DNA of 64,000 bases from the NCBI RefSeq assembly GCF_000293885.2, contig NZ_CP010945.1, positions 2,314,001 through 2,378,000 on the forward strand. The letters are read 5' to 3'. The notes beneath the pieces are model-generated. The model was not told the DNA's origin and did no database searches. It saw only the letters and a list, made by a program, of their open reading frames with translations. Each line of letters opens with the position of its first letter. Position 1 is the stretch's first letter. Below, one piece after another: positions 1-8,515 of this stretch. Both the position numbers and the translations under genes were made by a program. Origin of the DNA: Pseudomonas fluorescens NCIMB 11764. Its GTDB lineage: Bacteria > Pseudomonadota > Gammaproteobacteria > Pseudomonadales > Pseudomonadaceae.

Positions 1-962
1 ACTGCTTCGTCCCAGCTGACTTCCTGCCACGGGTCGTTGATGTGCTGGCGGATCATCGGTTTGGTGATGCGATCCGGGTGAGTGGCGTAGCCCCAGGCAA
101 AGCGCCCTTTGACGCACGAGTGGCCATGGTTGGCCTGGCCGTTCTTGTCCGGAACCATGCGCACCAGCTGGTCGCCTTTCATCTCGGCGCGGAACGAGCA
201 GCCCACGCCGCAATAGGCGCAGGTGGTGATCACACTGCGTTCCGGCTGACCCAGTTCGACCACGCTTTTTTCCATCAGCGTCGCAGTCGGGCAGGCCTGC
301 ACACAAGCGCCACAGGACACGCATTCCGAGTCGAGGAAGTTGTCACCCCCCGCGGCGGCCACGCGGGACTCAAAGCCGCGCCCGGTAATGGTCAGCGCAA
401 AGGTGCCCTGGGTTTCTTCGCAGGCACGCACGCAGCGGTTGCAGACGATGCACTTGCTCGGGTCGTAGTCGAAGTAGGGGTTGGACGTGTCTTTCTTGTC
501 GTCCAGATGATTGTCACCTTCATAGCCGTAACGCACTTCCCGCAGGCCAACCTGGCCGGCCACGGTTTGCAGCTCGCAGTTGCCGTTGGCCGAGCAGGTC
601 AGGCAATCCAGCGGGTGATCGGAGATGTACAGCTCCATGACGTTGCGCCGCAGGGTCGCGAGCTTCGGCGTCTGCGTGTGCACGGTCATGCCTTCAGTGA
701 CCGGCGTGGTGCAGGACGCCGGATAGCCGCGCATCCCGTCGATCTCCACCAGGCACATGCGGCAGGAGCCGAAGGCTTCCAGGCTGTCGGTGGCGCACAG
801 TTTCGGAATGGTGGTGCCCAGCAGCGCCGCGGCGCGCATCACCGAGGTGCCTTCCGGCACGCTGATGCTGCGGCCGTCGATGTTCAGGGTGACCTGCACG
901 TCGCTTTCGCGGGCCGGGGTGCCCAGATCGATATCGGTTTTCGGGTCGAAGAGAGTAATCAT
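1..962 (-). CDS. fdsA: NAD-dependent formate dehydrogenase alpha subunit (N-terminal part, cut by window edge)
   Basis: Catalytic subunit of the soluble molybdenum formate dehydrogenase, which oxidises formate to CO2 and passes electrons through Fe-S clusters to the beta subunit. About 320 residues are visible. In order: an N-terminal [2Fe-2S] ferredoxin domain (GSCRMCLVEIDG), the NuoG-like His/Cys cluster site (DHPLDCLTCSANGNCEL), two [4Fe-4S] motifs (CIVCNRCVRACEE and CVSCGACVQACPTATL), then the start of the bis-MGD domain (CAYCGVGCSF). The ATG at 962 overlaps the fdsB stop as ATGA, typical of translational coupling. The reading frame stays open to base 1, so the C-terminal molybdopterin part lies outside. 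The call is secure; FdhF-type naming is an alternative. Confidence 0.93.
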   Translation of the reverse strand, partial: MITLFDPKTDIDLGTPARESDVQVTLNIDGRSISVPEGTSVMRAAALLGTTIPKLCATDSLEAFGSCRMCLVEIDGMRGYPASCTTPVTEGMTVHTQTPKLATLRRNVMELYISDHPLDCLTCSANGNCELQTVAGQVGLREVRYGYEGDNHLDDKKDTSNPYFDYDPSKCIVCNRCVRACEETQGTFALTITGRGFESRVAAAGGDNFLDSECVSCGACVQACPTATLMEKSVVELGQPERSVITTCAYCGVGCSFRAEMKGDQLVRMVPDKNGQANHGHSCVKGRFAWGYATHPDRITKPMIRQHINDPWQEVSWDEA

Positions 963-2521
963 TGCTCGGCCTCCGAGGCTTGCAGACCGAAGTCGGCGGG
1001 GAAGTACTTGAGGGCGCTGGCGACCGGAAAGGACACCATGCCGCCCAATGCGCAGAGCGAACCGTATTGCAGGGTGTCGCACAGGTCCTTGAGGATGATC
1101 ACCTGCTGATCACGACCAGCCTGATCTGGCGCGGCCAGCAGGCGGTCGATCACCTCAACGCCCCGGGTCGAGCCGATGCGGCACGGCGTGCATTTGCCAC
1201 AGGATTCCTCGGCGCAGAACTCCATGGCGAAGCGCGCCATGTGGGCCATGTCCAGCGTGTCGTCCGCCACCACCACACCACCGTGACCGAGCATCGCGCC
1301 CATGGCGGCGAAGGCTTCGTAATCCAGCGGTGTGTCGAATTGCGACGGCGGCACCCAGGCACCGAGCGGGCCGCCGACCTGCGCAGCCTTCAACGGCCGG
1401 CCACTCGCCGTGCCACCGCCGTAGTCTTCCACCAGCTCCCGCAAGGTCAGGCCAAAGGCCCGTTCCACCAGACCGCCGTGACGAACATTGCCCGCCAGTT
1501 GGAAAGGCATGGTCCCCAGCGAACGGCCCATGCCGTAATCACGATAGAACTGCGCACCCTTGGCCAGAATCAACGGCACCGAGGCCAGGGTCAGCACGTT
1601 GTGCACCAGCGTCGGCAGACCAAACAGCCCTTTCAACGCAGGGATCGGCGGCTTGGCGCGGACGATCCCGCGCTTGCCTTCAAGCGAGTCCAGCAGCGCG
1701 GTTTCCTCACCGCAGATGTAAGCGCCGGCGCCGACCCGCACTTCCATATCGAACGCCTGCCCGCTGCCGCCGACATTGGCGCCCAGGTAACCGGCGGACC
1801 GGGCAAGGCTCAGCGCCTGACGCAACGTGGCGACGGCATCCGGATATTCCGAGCGCACATAAATGTAGCCGTAAGTGGCGCCGACCGTGATGCCGGCGAT
1901 GGCCATGCCCTCGATCAGCAGGAAGGGGTCGCCTTCCATCAGCATGCGGTCGGCAAAAGTGCCGGAATCGCCTTCGTCGGCGTTGCACACGATGTACTTC
2001 TGCGCCGCCTCGGTGGCGCGCACCGTGCGCCATTTGATCCCGGCCGGGAACGCCGCGCCGCCACGGCCACGCAGGCCCGAATCGAACACCGCCGTGGCAG
2101 TCTGCTCGCCACCAATGGCGACGGCCCTGGTTAAACCCTCGAAACCGCCATGGGCCCGATAATCGTCCAGCGACAGCGGCCGGGTAATACCGGCGCGGGC
2201 GAACAGCAGGCGTTGTTGAGACTTGAGATAAGGCAATTCTTCCACCAGCCCCAATGCCAGTGGATGCGATGACGGTTCACCTTGCAGCGCCTCGAGCACC
2301 GACGGCACATCGGCCGCCGTCAGCGGACCAAAGCCGATCCGGCCTTGCGGGCTGTCCACTTCCAGCAGCGGCTCCAGCCAATACAAGCCGCGCGAACTGG
2401 TGCGCTGCAACTCCAGCGGCACATTGCGTTCCCGGGCCTGAGTGATCAGGGCCACCGCCACCTCATCGGCACCCACGGCACGGGCAAGGGAATCAGTGGG
2501 CAGATAAAGAGTCGGCATCAT
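959..2521 (-). CDS. fdsB: Formate dehydrogenase beta subunit (NuoF-like, FMN/NADH)
   Basis: Diaphorase subunit that takes electrons from FdsG and FdsA and reduces NAD+. About 520 residues. An N-terminal thioredoxin-like part is followed by the NuoF flavin and nucleotide sites (GLRGRGGAAFPAG, then GAGAYICGEETALLDSLEG) and the C-terminal [4Fe-4S] motif ESCGKCTPCRIG. I chose the ATG at 2521 because it overlaps the fdsG stop as ATGA; a longer frame begins at 2536 but lies wholly inside fdsG. The stop overlaps the fdsA start. The gamma-beta-alpha order matches the fds operon rather than respiratory complex I. Confidence 0.93.
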   Translation of the reverse strand: MMPTLYLPTDSLARAVGADEVAVALITQARERNVPLELQRTSSRGLYWLEPLLEVDSPQGRIGFGPLTAADVPSVLEALQGEPSSHPLALGLVEELPYLKSQQRLLFARAGITRPLSLDDYRAHGGFEGLTRAVAIGGEQTATAVFDSGLRGRGGAAFPAGIKWRTVRATEAAQKYIVCNADEGDSGTFADRMLMEGDPFLLIEGMAIAGITVGATYGYIYVRSEYPDAVATLRQALSLARSAGYLGANVGGSGQAFDMEVRVGAGAYICGEETALLDSLEGKRGIVRAKPPIPALKGLFGLPTLVHNVLTLASVPLILAKGAQFYRDYGMGRSLGTMPFQLAGNVRHGGLVERAFGLTLRELVEDYGGGTASGRPLKAAQVGGPLGAWVPPSQFDTPLDYEAFAAMGAMLGHGGVVVADDTLDMAHMARFAMEFCAEESCGKCTPCRIGSTRGVEVIDRLLAAPDQAGRDQQVIILKDLCDTLQYGSLCALGGMVSFPVASALKYFPADFGLQASEAEQ

Positions 2522-2994
2522 GCGTCCTCCCGGCAAGCGTCGAGCAAGGCATCGAGACGCTCAGCGCTGAGCCGCGCATGCACCCGGCCATCGAGTTCCA
2601 GAGCGGGCGAGCAGGCACAGGCGCCGAGGCAATACACCGGCCGCAAACTGATGCTGCCGTCGGCGCTGCTGCCGTGGTCATCCAGTTGCAGCCGTTCGCG
2701 CAACTGCGCGGCAAGCGCTTCGGCACCACGGCTTTTGCAGGACTCAGCCCGGCACAGCCGCAGGATATGCTTGGCCGGCGGCGCGGTACGGAAGTCATGG
2801 TAAAAGCTGATCACCCCGCGAACCTCGGCCTGACTCTGATTGAGGGCGTGAGCAATCTCGGGAACGGCCGCATCGGGGATGAAACCGATGCGTTCCTGAA
2901 TATCATGAAGGATGGGCAACAGTGCACCCGCAGAGCCCTTATGGCGCTCCAGCAGACTGTTGACCAAAGGCAGGTGCAAACTCTCATCAGGCAT
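2518..2994 (-). CDS. fdsG: Formate dehydrogenase gamma subunit (NuoE-like, [2Fe-2S])
   Basis: Small electron-transfer subunit of the cytoplasmic formate dehydrogenase, 158 residues, of the NuoE/thioredoxin-like [2Fe-2S] family. Helical N-terminus, then GVISFYHDFRTAPPAKH, and the four cluster cysteines in CRAESC and CLGACACSPA. First gene of the fdsG-B-A operon on the minus strand. The accessory fdhD gene and any regulator are not on the visible upstream side. Confidence 0.93.
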   Translation of the reverse strand: MPDESLHLPLVNSLLERHKGSAGALLPILHDIQERIGFIPDAAVPEIAHALNQSQAEVRGVISFYHDFRTAPPAKHILRLCRAESCKSRGAEALAAQLRERLQLDDHGSSADGSISLRPVYCLGACACSPALELDGRVHARLSAERLDALLDACREDA

Positions 2995-3662
2995 TCAGCA
3001 ATCCTCACGGTCACGGACAAACCAGATGGTTGTCGGTCGTCCGAAAGTGTCGGCTGCGGCACTCACACCACGTCACGGAATCGTGGCAATTTCAGGCCGT
3101 TGGCCAGGGCACCCTTGGCGGGCATCTTGTTGTGCCCGGCACGGTCTTCGCCGCACCTCTACTGGGCATAAAGGGCAGCTTGCCACGGCGCTTTTGATTG
3201 AACTGCACCAAAGCGACGTGTTCGGTTCTGCCTACGACTATCCCTTAAGTCTAGATGAGTGCGGCGCGGGGCGTTCACTCACCGGCCTAATGCCCGGAGG
3301 GCCTGTCGATGGATGATGTATAGCAAGCATTACAGATAAGAAACAGCATCAGATCCGTGGGCAATTCAGGGCGCAGATGCGTTGATCTGACTCGCCGTAA
3401 ACCGAAAGCCATTCACCCGAGCCCAATACCTCAAGGCCAATCCCAAACCCCAACCACCACACAAAATCCCCTGTGGGAGCCAGCCTGCTGGCGATAGCGC
3501 CAGATCAGTTCACGCAAAACACGGATCAGAATCACAACCCCTGTAGGAGCGAGCTCGCGAAAAGCCCAGGAAACAAGCTCTGTCCCCTTCGCTGCCAGTG
3601 GACGGCAAGACGGCAAAACAGTAGCGTTGCGCCACTTATTTCATCTTTGTAACGGACTACAC
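2995..3662. other. Intergenic region between fdsG and a secreted-protein gene
   Basis: About 670 bp with no gene I can support. It should hold the fds promoter (minus strand) and the promoter of the plus-strand gene at 3663. I could not assign convincing -35/-10 or sigma-54 boxes. Two degenerate REP palindromes lie at 3470-3501 and 3539-3561. Confidence 0.5.
3470..3561. repeat. Two degenerate REP palindromes
   Basis: Two short copies of the Pseudomonas REP family, CCTGTGGGAGCCAGCCTGCT at 3470 and CCTGTAGGAGCGAGCTCGCG at 3539, in the same orientation. Intact paired copies of this family occur at 32353-32442 and 57448-57537. Confidence 0.7.
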
Positions 3663-4412
3663 ATGCCCACTGTCGCTCGAACCTCGCGCCTGTTCTGCGC
3701 AATCGCCGTCGCCGTCGTGACGACCCCGGCGCTCGCCGCCGAATGGGATGAATCCCCGGAGTACGCCAGGAAGGCCTACCTCGCCGATTGCCAGCAATTA
3801 CAGCGGGCAGTGACCGAGGTGCAGAGCGGGCGCCAGACGCCCAAGGACGCTTTGCCCACTATCGAGAGTTACCTGCGGACCTTTACTGTACATCGCGAGA
3901 ACCTCCCCCAGGCAAACCTCGGCTCCCCCGATTACGCCCACTGTGAGAGCGTCTTTCCCCAAGCGACAGAGCTCGCGATCAAGGGCCGTATTGAAACCGG
4001 CGAGGAGATAGATCAGCAGCTCCAGCAAGCCCAGACCCAACACCTGAAATCCTCGGATTACGAGCGCGCTCGCTCTCTGGGCTTCAGCGACGTCGGCGAA
4101 ATCGGGGAACTCGACCAGCACGCCGAGCTGGATGGTGAAGCCAATCTGAAGACCTTGATGATCCGCGTCGACTCTGGTTGCGGCCGCCATTTCCGCGCCG
4201 CGAAATACGTCGAACCTTATGTGATCTACACCGTCGGTCCTTCGGATGGCAGATGCGCCATTAACAGGAACGTCGCTGTGCTGGGCGGCAAAGCCGCGGA
4301 GTGGGGCGAGTACATTGATGAGGAAGAGGTTTTTCAGTACGTGGGATGGAAAAAACTGCCCGGACAGGATGGATTTCCCATCAACATTCGAGTCGTAAAG
4401 GTGCTGAAGTAA
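3663..4412 (+). CDS. Secreted protein of unknown function
   Basis: A 249-residue protein with a typical Sec signal peptide (RLFCAIAVAVVTTPALAA, cleavage expected after ALAA near residue 25), so probably periplasmic or outer-membrane associated. The mature part is hydrophilic, with a predicted helical first half and an acidic stretch around residues 135-155 (GEIGELDQHAELDGEANL). I do not recognise a family. An upstream in-frame start exists at 3627, but the signal peptide begins at the ATG at 3663. The PH-domain gene follows after 36 bp on the same strand. Confidence 0.75.
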   Translation: MPTVARTSRLFCAIAVAVVTTPALAAEWDESPEYARKAYLADCQQLQRAVTEVQSGRQTPKDALPTIESYLRTFTVHRENLPQANLGSPDYAHCESVFPQATELAIKGRIETGEEIDQQLQQAQTQHLKSSDYERARSLGFSDVGEIGELDQHAELDGEANLKTLMIRVDSGCGRHFRAAKYVEPYVIYTVGPSDGRCAINRNVAVLGGKAAEWGEYIDEEEVFQYVGWKKLPGQDGFPINIRVVKVLK

Positions 4413-4448
4413 CCCGCAGGGATTTTTCTTCGAACGGGGGATGGACAG

Positions 4449-4817
4449 ATGATCGACTTCAACAACAAAGGCTTCTTCAAACTCAAGCAAAACGAAGAAT
4501 ACGCAGAACGCGTCAGCGCACTGTTGCTGGACGGCGAGCACGTCATCGACTCGTACAAATCCATGCGCGACGGCGTCGTCTTCACCAACAAACGCATCAT
4601 CGCCGTCAACGTCCAGGGCCTCACCGGCAGCAAAAAAGACTTCACCTCACTGCCCTACAAAAACATCGTCGCCTACTCGGTAGAAACCTCCGGCACCTTC
4701 GACCTGGATTCAGAACTGGAAATCTACTTTTCGTCACTGGGCAAAGTGAAATTCGAATTCACCGGCCGGACGTCGATGGTGGAAATCTCAAAACTGATCT
4801 CCCAGCACCTGCTCTGA
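4449..4817 (+). CDS. Bacterial PH-domain protein
   Basis: A 122-residue protein matching the bacterial pleckstrin-homology-like (bPH) family: an amphipathic start, LLLDGEHVIDSYKS, the strand pair VFTNKRIIAVNVQG, the loop GSKKDFTSLPYKNIVAYSVE, and a C-terminal helix. It is cytosolic with no signal or membrane segment; the molecular role of these proteins is unknown. It starts at an ATG about 8 bp after a GGGGATGGACAG region. Co-orientation with the preceding gene suggests joint transcription. Confidence 0.8.
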   Translation: MIDFNNKGFFKLKQNEEYAERVSALLLDGEHVIDSYKSMRDGVVFTNKRIIAVNVQGLTGSKKDFTSLPYKNIVAYSVETSGTFDLDSELEIYFSSLGKVKFEFTGRTSMVEISKLISQHLL

Positions 4818-4877
4818 CCCGCGCACCCAAAGGCCCCGAAACCCCGGGGCCAACAACGGGCCTCTGCTACACGAAAT

Positions 4878-4910
4878 CCCTGTGGGAGTGGGCTTGCCCG
4901 CGAAGGCGCC
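4878..4910. repeat. REP palindrome
   Basis: Single REP unit beginning CCTGTGGGAGTGGGCTTGCC and followed by CGCGAAGGCGCC, just after the PH-domain gene. Confidence 0.7.
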
Positions 4911-4930
4911 AGCTCACTCACCACAAAATC

Positions 4931-5015
4931 CGGCATGGCCGAGTGGGACATTGCGGGTACAGGTCCTGATCGCCGCAGTAGATAGCGGGTGTCAGGCCGA
5001 CGGATTTGAGCTCAG
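4931..5015 (-). pseudogene. Decayed 5' fragment of a DUF3077-type gene
   Basis: Read on the minus strand, this stretch encodes VGLTPAIYCGDQ, nearly identical to the N-terminus of the intact gene at 9092-9403. The flanking bases also align, except for a gap of about 11 nt after the GDQ codons that breaks the frame. No start codon precedes it: the sequence runs directly into the 3' end of the DUF4411 gene, whose last residues (SSNPSA) come from this material. It is a relic left by a rearrangement. Confidence 0.7.
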
Positions 5016-5507
5016 CGTGCCAAGAACGAGTTTGGCATCAAGTGTTTCGAGCAGATCGAATGCGCTCATGTAGGGCACATTGAACTGCTGGCAAATATTT
5101 GGGATTTTGATTTTCTGACTCGTTGGAGGTACCAACACTTCGTGGGTTACAACGGTCTGTCCAGTTGCGCCGGCTTTAGCAATCAACCATAGATCGGCGC
5201 CTTCAAGAAAGCGTTTTTTTTCTGTTTTTTTAGGCAGCGGCAGGTCCATGACAAACGTAGCGATCTGCGCGAATGTTATCTGTGTACTGGCGTCATTTAC
5301 CGACAAGAAATGGTTTGTTCTTTCTTTCGCCCATTCCGATAATTCGTCCCCATAGTCAACCAGTTCCTTGTACACCGACGTTACGCTGGATATTTTCCCC
5401 GCATCAGAGGCGCTGTCCAGCCAGTCCCAGAAGCCAGGGCAGAAAACCATGCGGTAGTGAGTGTTTTTCGCCTGTATGTAGGAGTTCGCATCCAGCAGAT
5501 AACTCAA
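4992..5507 (-). CDS. DUF4411 family PIN-like protein (putative toxin)
   Basis: A 171-residue protein beginning MSYLLDANSYIQAKNTHYRM, with the acidic DAN/S start typical of PIN-like nucleases, a central KRFLEGADLWLIAKA containing the second conserved acidic group, and TVVTHEV. DUF4411 genes are usually found next to ImmA/IrrE-type genes, as here: its start overlaps the stop of the upstream gene by 4 bp. The likely role is the toxin of a type II toxin-antitoxin pair acting on RNA; the nuclease activity is inferred. The final six or so residues derive from a DUF3077 relic, so the native C-terminus may be altered. Confidence 0.8.
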   Translation of the reverse strand: MSYLLDANSYIQAKNTHYRMVFCPGFWDWLDSASDAGKISSVTSVYKELVDYGDELSEWAKERTNHFLSVNDASTQITFAQIATFVMDLPLPKKTEKKRFLEGADLWLIAKAGATGQTVVTHEVLVPPTSQKIKIPNICQQFNVPYMSAFDLLETLDAKLVLGTLSSNPSA

Positions 5508-6640
5508 AATCCAAGTTCCTTCTTAGAATAATCAGAGAGTTTGTGCGGCTTCACACCAATCAGACGTGCTGCGTCTCGATAAAGCATTCTTCCGCTTAAC
5601 GCTTCACTTGCCACCGCTATGGCGAGCGTTTTGCTAACTCTGGCGGTCTGCAGCCTGTTGTAGGGAGGGGCTCCCTCTTTGTCGCGAGCTTTGTACTCGG
5701 TGATTTTTCTGGCAACAAATGCTTCATATTCGAATGCCGTTATGAGGTTAAAAGTCAGGGCTCTCCTGGCGATTACCCAGCCGCTCACATGGAAAATATT
5801 TGTTAAACGAGGAATGTTTTCTTGCCACTCGATCTCAGCATCCCAAAAGGAAAGGAATTCACGGCCAGGCGTTAACAGCTCTGCTGCGACTGCGTTGCAC
5901 AGGATTTCCTCCAATCTATGGTTCGCAGGGTCACCATCAGACACACCAGAATGACCTAACCAGATATGAGACAGCTCATGAGCTAAAGTGAACAGCCTTG
6001 CCTCGGGGCAATCGGCGGTGTTGATAAAAATGACGGGTGCCAATTTGTCGCTGATTGCGAAGCCTCGAAATTCTTCAACAAGCAATGGCCTGCTCGTATT
6101 GTTGTTGACAACGCTATTGCGCATCACAAGTATCCCGGTGCTTTCAATGTTGCCGACTAAACTTTTAAAGTAGTCTTCAAAATCGCCGCGCTTGGGTATG
6201 TTGGATAAGCCTAAGACTGCACGAATGTCCGCAACGATTTCTTCGAAGCTGTCACTCACCGAAAACTTCCCGACAACGCTATTTTCCGTGATGCCTTGGC
6301 TGATCAGGTAGTCGCGATACCATTCCTGTCGTTCCGCCGCCCACCTGATGGTGTCCATGAGGGCGAGACTGTATCCGCGGCTACGTCTGCCATTGATCGT
6401 TCTGAGATCCGGCAGAGAAGGGTTTTCCTCCGGCGGCTGAGGCAGGTAAAGGTACCCAAACGGGATGTACGTCTGCCGGGCGTAATTCATGGCCTGGTTG
6501 AAGGAGGGTCTTTTCGTGCCTTGCTCCCACGCCAACACGTTGTCTTCCTGCGTACCCAGACTTTTGGCCAGGGCGCTCGTGCTCAGGGAGGCACGCTCCC
6601 TCGCCCATCGCAGCAGGTCCGGATTAATCAGCGCTTCCAT
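5504..6640 (-). CDS. XRE-HTH / ImmA-IrrE metallopeptidase fusion (putative antitoxin)
   Basis: About 378 residues. The N-terminal helix-turn-helix (residues about 8-60, ending LAWEQGTKRPSF) is followed by a linker with the YLPQPPEE segment and an ImmA/IrrE (DUF955) domain with the zinc-peptidase motif HELSHIWLGH around residue 230. In this arrangement the HTH represses the operon and the partner is the downstream DUF4411 protein, with which it overlaps by ATGA. Start at 6640 is preferred because GGAA lies just upstream; 6652 is possible. Upstream, at 6653-6852, I see no gene. Confidence 0.85.
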   Translation of the reverse strand: MEALINPDLLRWARERASLSTSALAKSLGTQEDNVLAWEQGTKRPSFNQAMNYARQTYIPFGYLYLPQPPEENPSLPDLRTINGRRSRGYSLALMDTIRWAAERQEWYRDYLISQGITENSVVGKFSVSDSFEEIVADIRAVLGLSNIPKRGDFEDYFKSLVGNIESTGILVMRNSVVNNNTSRPLLVEEFRGFAISDKLAPVIFINTADCPEARLFTLAHELSHIWLGHSGVSDGDPANHRLEEILCNAVAAELLTPGREFLSFWDAEIEWQENIPRLTNIFHVSGWVIARRALTFNLITAFEYEAFVARKITEYKARDKEGAPPYNRLQTARVSKTLAIAVASEALSGRMLYRDAARLIGVKPHKLSDYSKKELGF

Positions 6641-6852
6641 GTGTGATTCCATTTGGGTGTCATAACCGTTTCCGCAAAATGCCCCTACACAGCCAATTCA
6701 AACGATAGCCGTATCTGACTACAAGGGCGGGGGGCTGTCTCGGGTATTTGGTCGCCAAACGTTACGTATCTGAGAGCCCCACTAGCTCGGGGTCCGTGTC
6801 CTAGGCGCAAGCCACATCATTGACCCCTGCAGTAGACCGAGGATGAAAGCCC

Positions 6853-7353
6853 TCACGCCGGTTCCCCAATGCACCACCACTGAACGGCGACCTCATCGTC
6901 TGCTTGAGTGACGTCATGCCCATGCTCGATGAAATTCGCTGGCGTGTGCAACGCAAGATCGTGGCTGATCCGATCTGGCTTGAGGGCGTTGGTTTTACCG
7001 AGAAAACCCATGTAATAGTCCCGGTCATAGAAGAGGGTTACCTCGCTCTGATGGACCCATGGCCACGTCAGCAGGCAAGCGACCCGATAGTAACCCTGTG
7101 AGTGGTCAGCCGCGTTGGACAGGTGGCTAGCGGCTTCGAGCAGTTGCTGGATACAGAAGGCTTGAACTTCGATCCTGGCTTGAGGGCCTTCAACAAGAGC
7201 CTCGTGCACCGGAATCTTCCAATGTGTGTAGCGCTCCATGCGCCCGGATCGCGGATAAAACTCGTCGCGAAAACTGGCAGCCCAACGTTCCAAAGCGCGA
7301 AGACGGCGGGGAATGCCTCTGAGTTTTTTGTTGCTGAGAGCGATTTGCCGCAT
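6853..7353 (-). CDS. DUF3916 domain protein
   Basis: A 166-residue protein starting MRQIALSNKKLRGIPRRLRA, with the family features WKIPVHEALVEGPQA and TWPWVHQSEVTLFYD. I chose the ATG at 7353 because AAGGA precedes it and it matches the family start; a frame continues upstream to 7452 but has no family similarity. DUF3916 has no established function. It is transcribed divergently from the degenerate frame and effector-like gene to its right. Confidence 0.75.
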   Translation of the reverse strand: MRQIALSNKKLRGIPRRLRALERWAASFRDEFYPRSGRMERYTHWKIPVHEALVEGPQARIEVQAFCIQQLLEAASHLSNAADHSQGYYRVACLLTWPWVHQSEVTLFYDRDYYMGFLGKTNALKPDRISHDLALHTPANFIEHGHDVTQADDEVAVQWWCIGEPA

Positions 7354-7380
7354 TGATACATCCTTGCGATACCGAAAAAA

Positions 7381-7722
7381 CATTCGTTGTTGTCTGCTGG
7401 CGCTGAATGTCCCTTCAGTGCACCAGAGCCGGTGATAATTGGTGATTCTCATACAGCCTGCCCATTTTTTCCCCCAGTGCCTCTCGTTCTTGGCGCTAGC
7501 TGGATCGGCTTCTAAATCCCTGCCACCGAAAGTTACGAAGGTTTATCGTGCACGGCGCATTTTGAGGACGGATCAACCCTTCCAGGCGTATTTAACAGGG
7601 ACAACGCTGTTAAATTTAATAGCCCCTCAGGGAAAGTTTGTTTGATGCTCAAGTTCGAGGAGGGATCGACTACCGCCACCTCGACTCTTACAGAAAGCCT
7701 TTTGAATAAAATATTGGGATAA
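7381..7722 (+). pseudogene. Coding-like frame with one internal stop upstream of an effector-like gene
   Basis: One frame is open from about 7355 to the TAA at 7720-7722 except for a single TAA at 7513-7515. Before the stop it reads VIIGDSHTACPFFPPVPLVL and ends GASWIGF; after it come SYEGLSCTAHFEDGSTLPGV and a C-terminus ESLLNKILG. Protein-like composition on both sides of the stop, and the terminal TAA lying 10 bp before the next ATG, suggest a former upstream partner of the next gene, now 5'-truncated and nonsense-mutated. I do not recognise the family. The alternative is a fortuitous open frame. Confidence 0.45.
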
Positions 7723-7732
7723 GGAGCATCCT

Positions 7733-8515
7733 ATGACCGAGTCGTACCTTGTCACCGGTAGCTATGTCATTCAACGTGATCACGCGTTGATGGACTCTCC
7801 GCTCGACAGAGCACTGGAATTGATGGAGGGGACAGCACTCAGATTTTCGCTGGATGCTATCTCAGACGAAAAGGTCCGGGCCAGCTACATGAAAAATATC
7901 AAGCGCATGTCTCAGCAGACATTGGCAGACGTCAAGGCAGGAATAATTACTGCACATGAAGGCGTACAGTTCAGTCATGAATTGAGAAACAAGATCATGA
8001 TGGAACATCGCAAATTCACATCCGCTCAAGGCCTGGCTATCGTCCAAAAAAAGAAGCCCGACGGCAGGACGCTTGACTCACTGTTCGATCGCTACTCCGA
8101 GCGCCTCTTTAAAAAGAAATACAACAGCCTTTCGCCAACAGAACAAACCAAAATCCACTACACAATCCTGGAAGCGGCCGGTCGGGACGATGCCTCGTTC
8201 ACGAAAGGCACCCAAAAAATGCGCATGATGGGGAAGCTCGGAATTCTAGTCACCGCCGCCCTTGCGACCTATCAAATCCTGAATGCTGATAACAAGCCGA
8301 AGGAAACCGCGCGGCAGGGCATCATAGTGGGCAGTGGTGCAGTGGGAGGTTTGCTCGCGGGGCTTGGCGTGAGCGCTCTCTGTGGTCCGGGTGCTCCCAT
8401 TTGTGCAATTGCTGTTGTTTTGGTGGGAAGCATTGCAGGGGGTGTGGCTGGTGAAGCAGTCGCCCATTCTCTCGATGAGGAGCTAGAGGAGTTTTCGCAT
8501 TGGGATATCTTTTGA
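7733..8515 (+). CDS. Glycine-zipper protein, putative membrane-acting antibacterial effector
   Basis: A 260-residue protein with a clear ribosome site (AAGGAG). Residues about 1-165 are charged and helical. Residues about 175-245 form two hydrophobic glycine-zipper helices, one around IIVGSGAVGGLLAGLGVSAL and one around VVLVGSIAGGVAGEAVAHSL, followed by an acidic tail. There is no signal peptide. Such C-terminal zippers occur in pore-forming secreted toxins. The next gene overlaps its end by 16 bp and looks like an immunity protein. The effector role is inferred from this pairing; no family was recognised. Confidence 0.6.
   Translation: MTESYLVTGSYVIQRDHALMDSPLDRALELMEGTALRFSLDAISDEKVRASYMKNIKRMSQQTLADVKAGIITAHEGVQFSHELRNKIMMEHRKFTSAQGLAIVQKKKPDGRTLDSLFDRYSERLFKKKYNSLSPTEQTKIHYTILEAAGRDDASFTKGTQKMRMMGKLGILVTAALATYQILNADNKPKETARQGIIVGSGAVGGLLAGLGVSALCGPGAPICAIAVVLVGSIAGGVAGEAVAHSLDEELEEFSHWDIF

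Noticed and set aside
42..1109. 355-aa plus-strand frame
   Set aside because: It lies opposite fdsA and fdsB, has the biased composition of an antisense shadow, and no family pattern.
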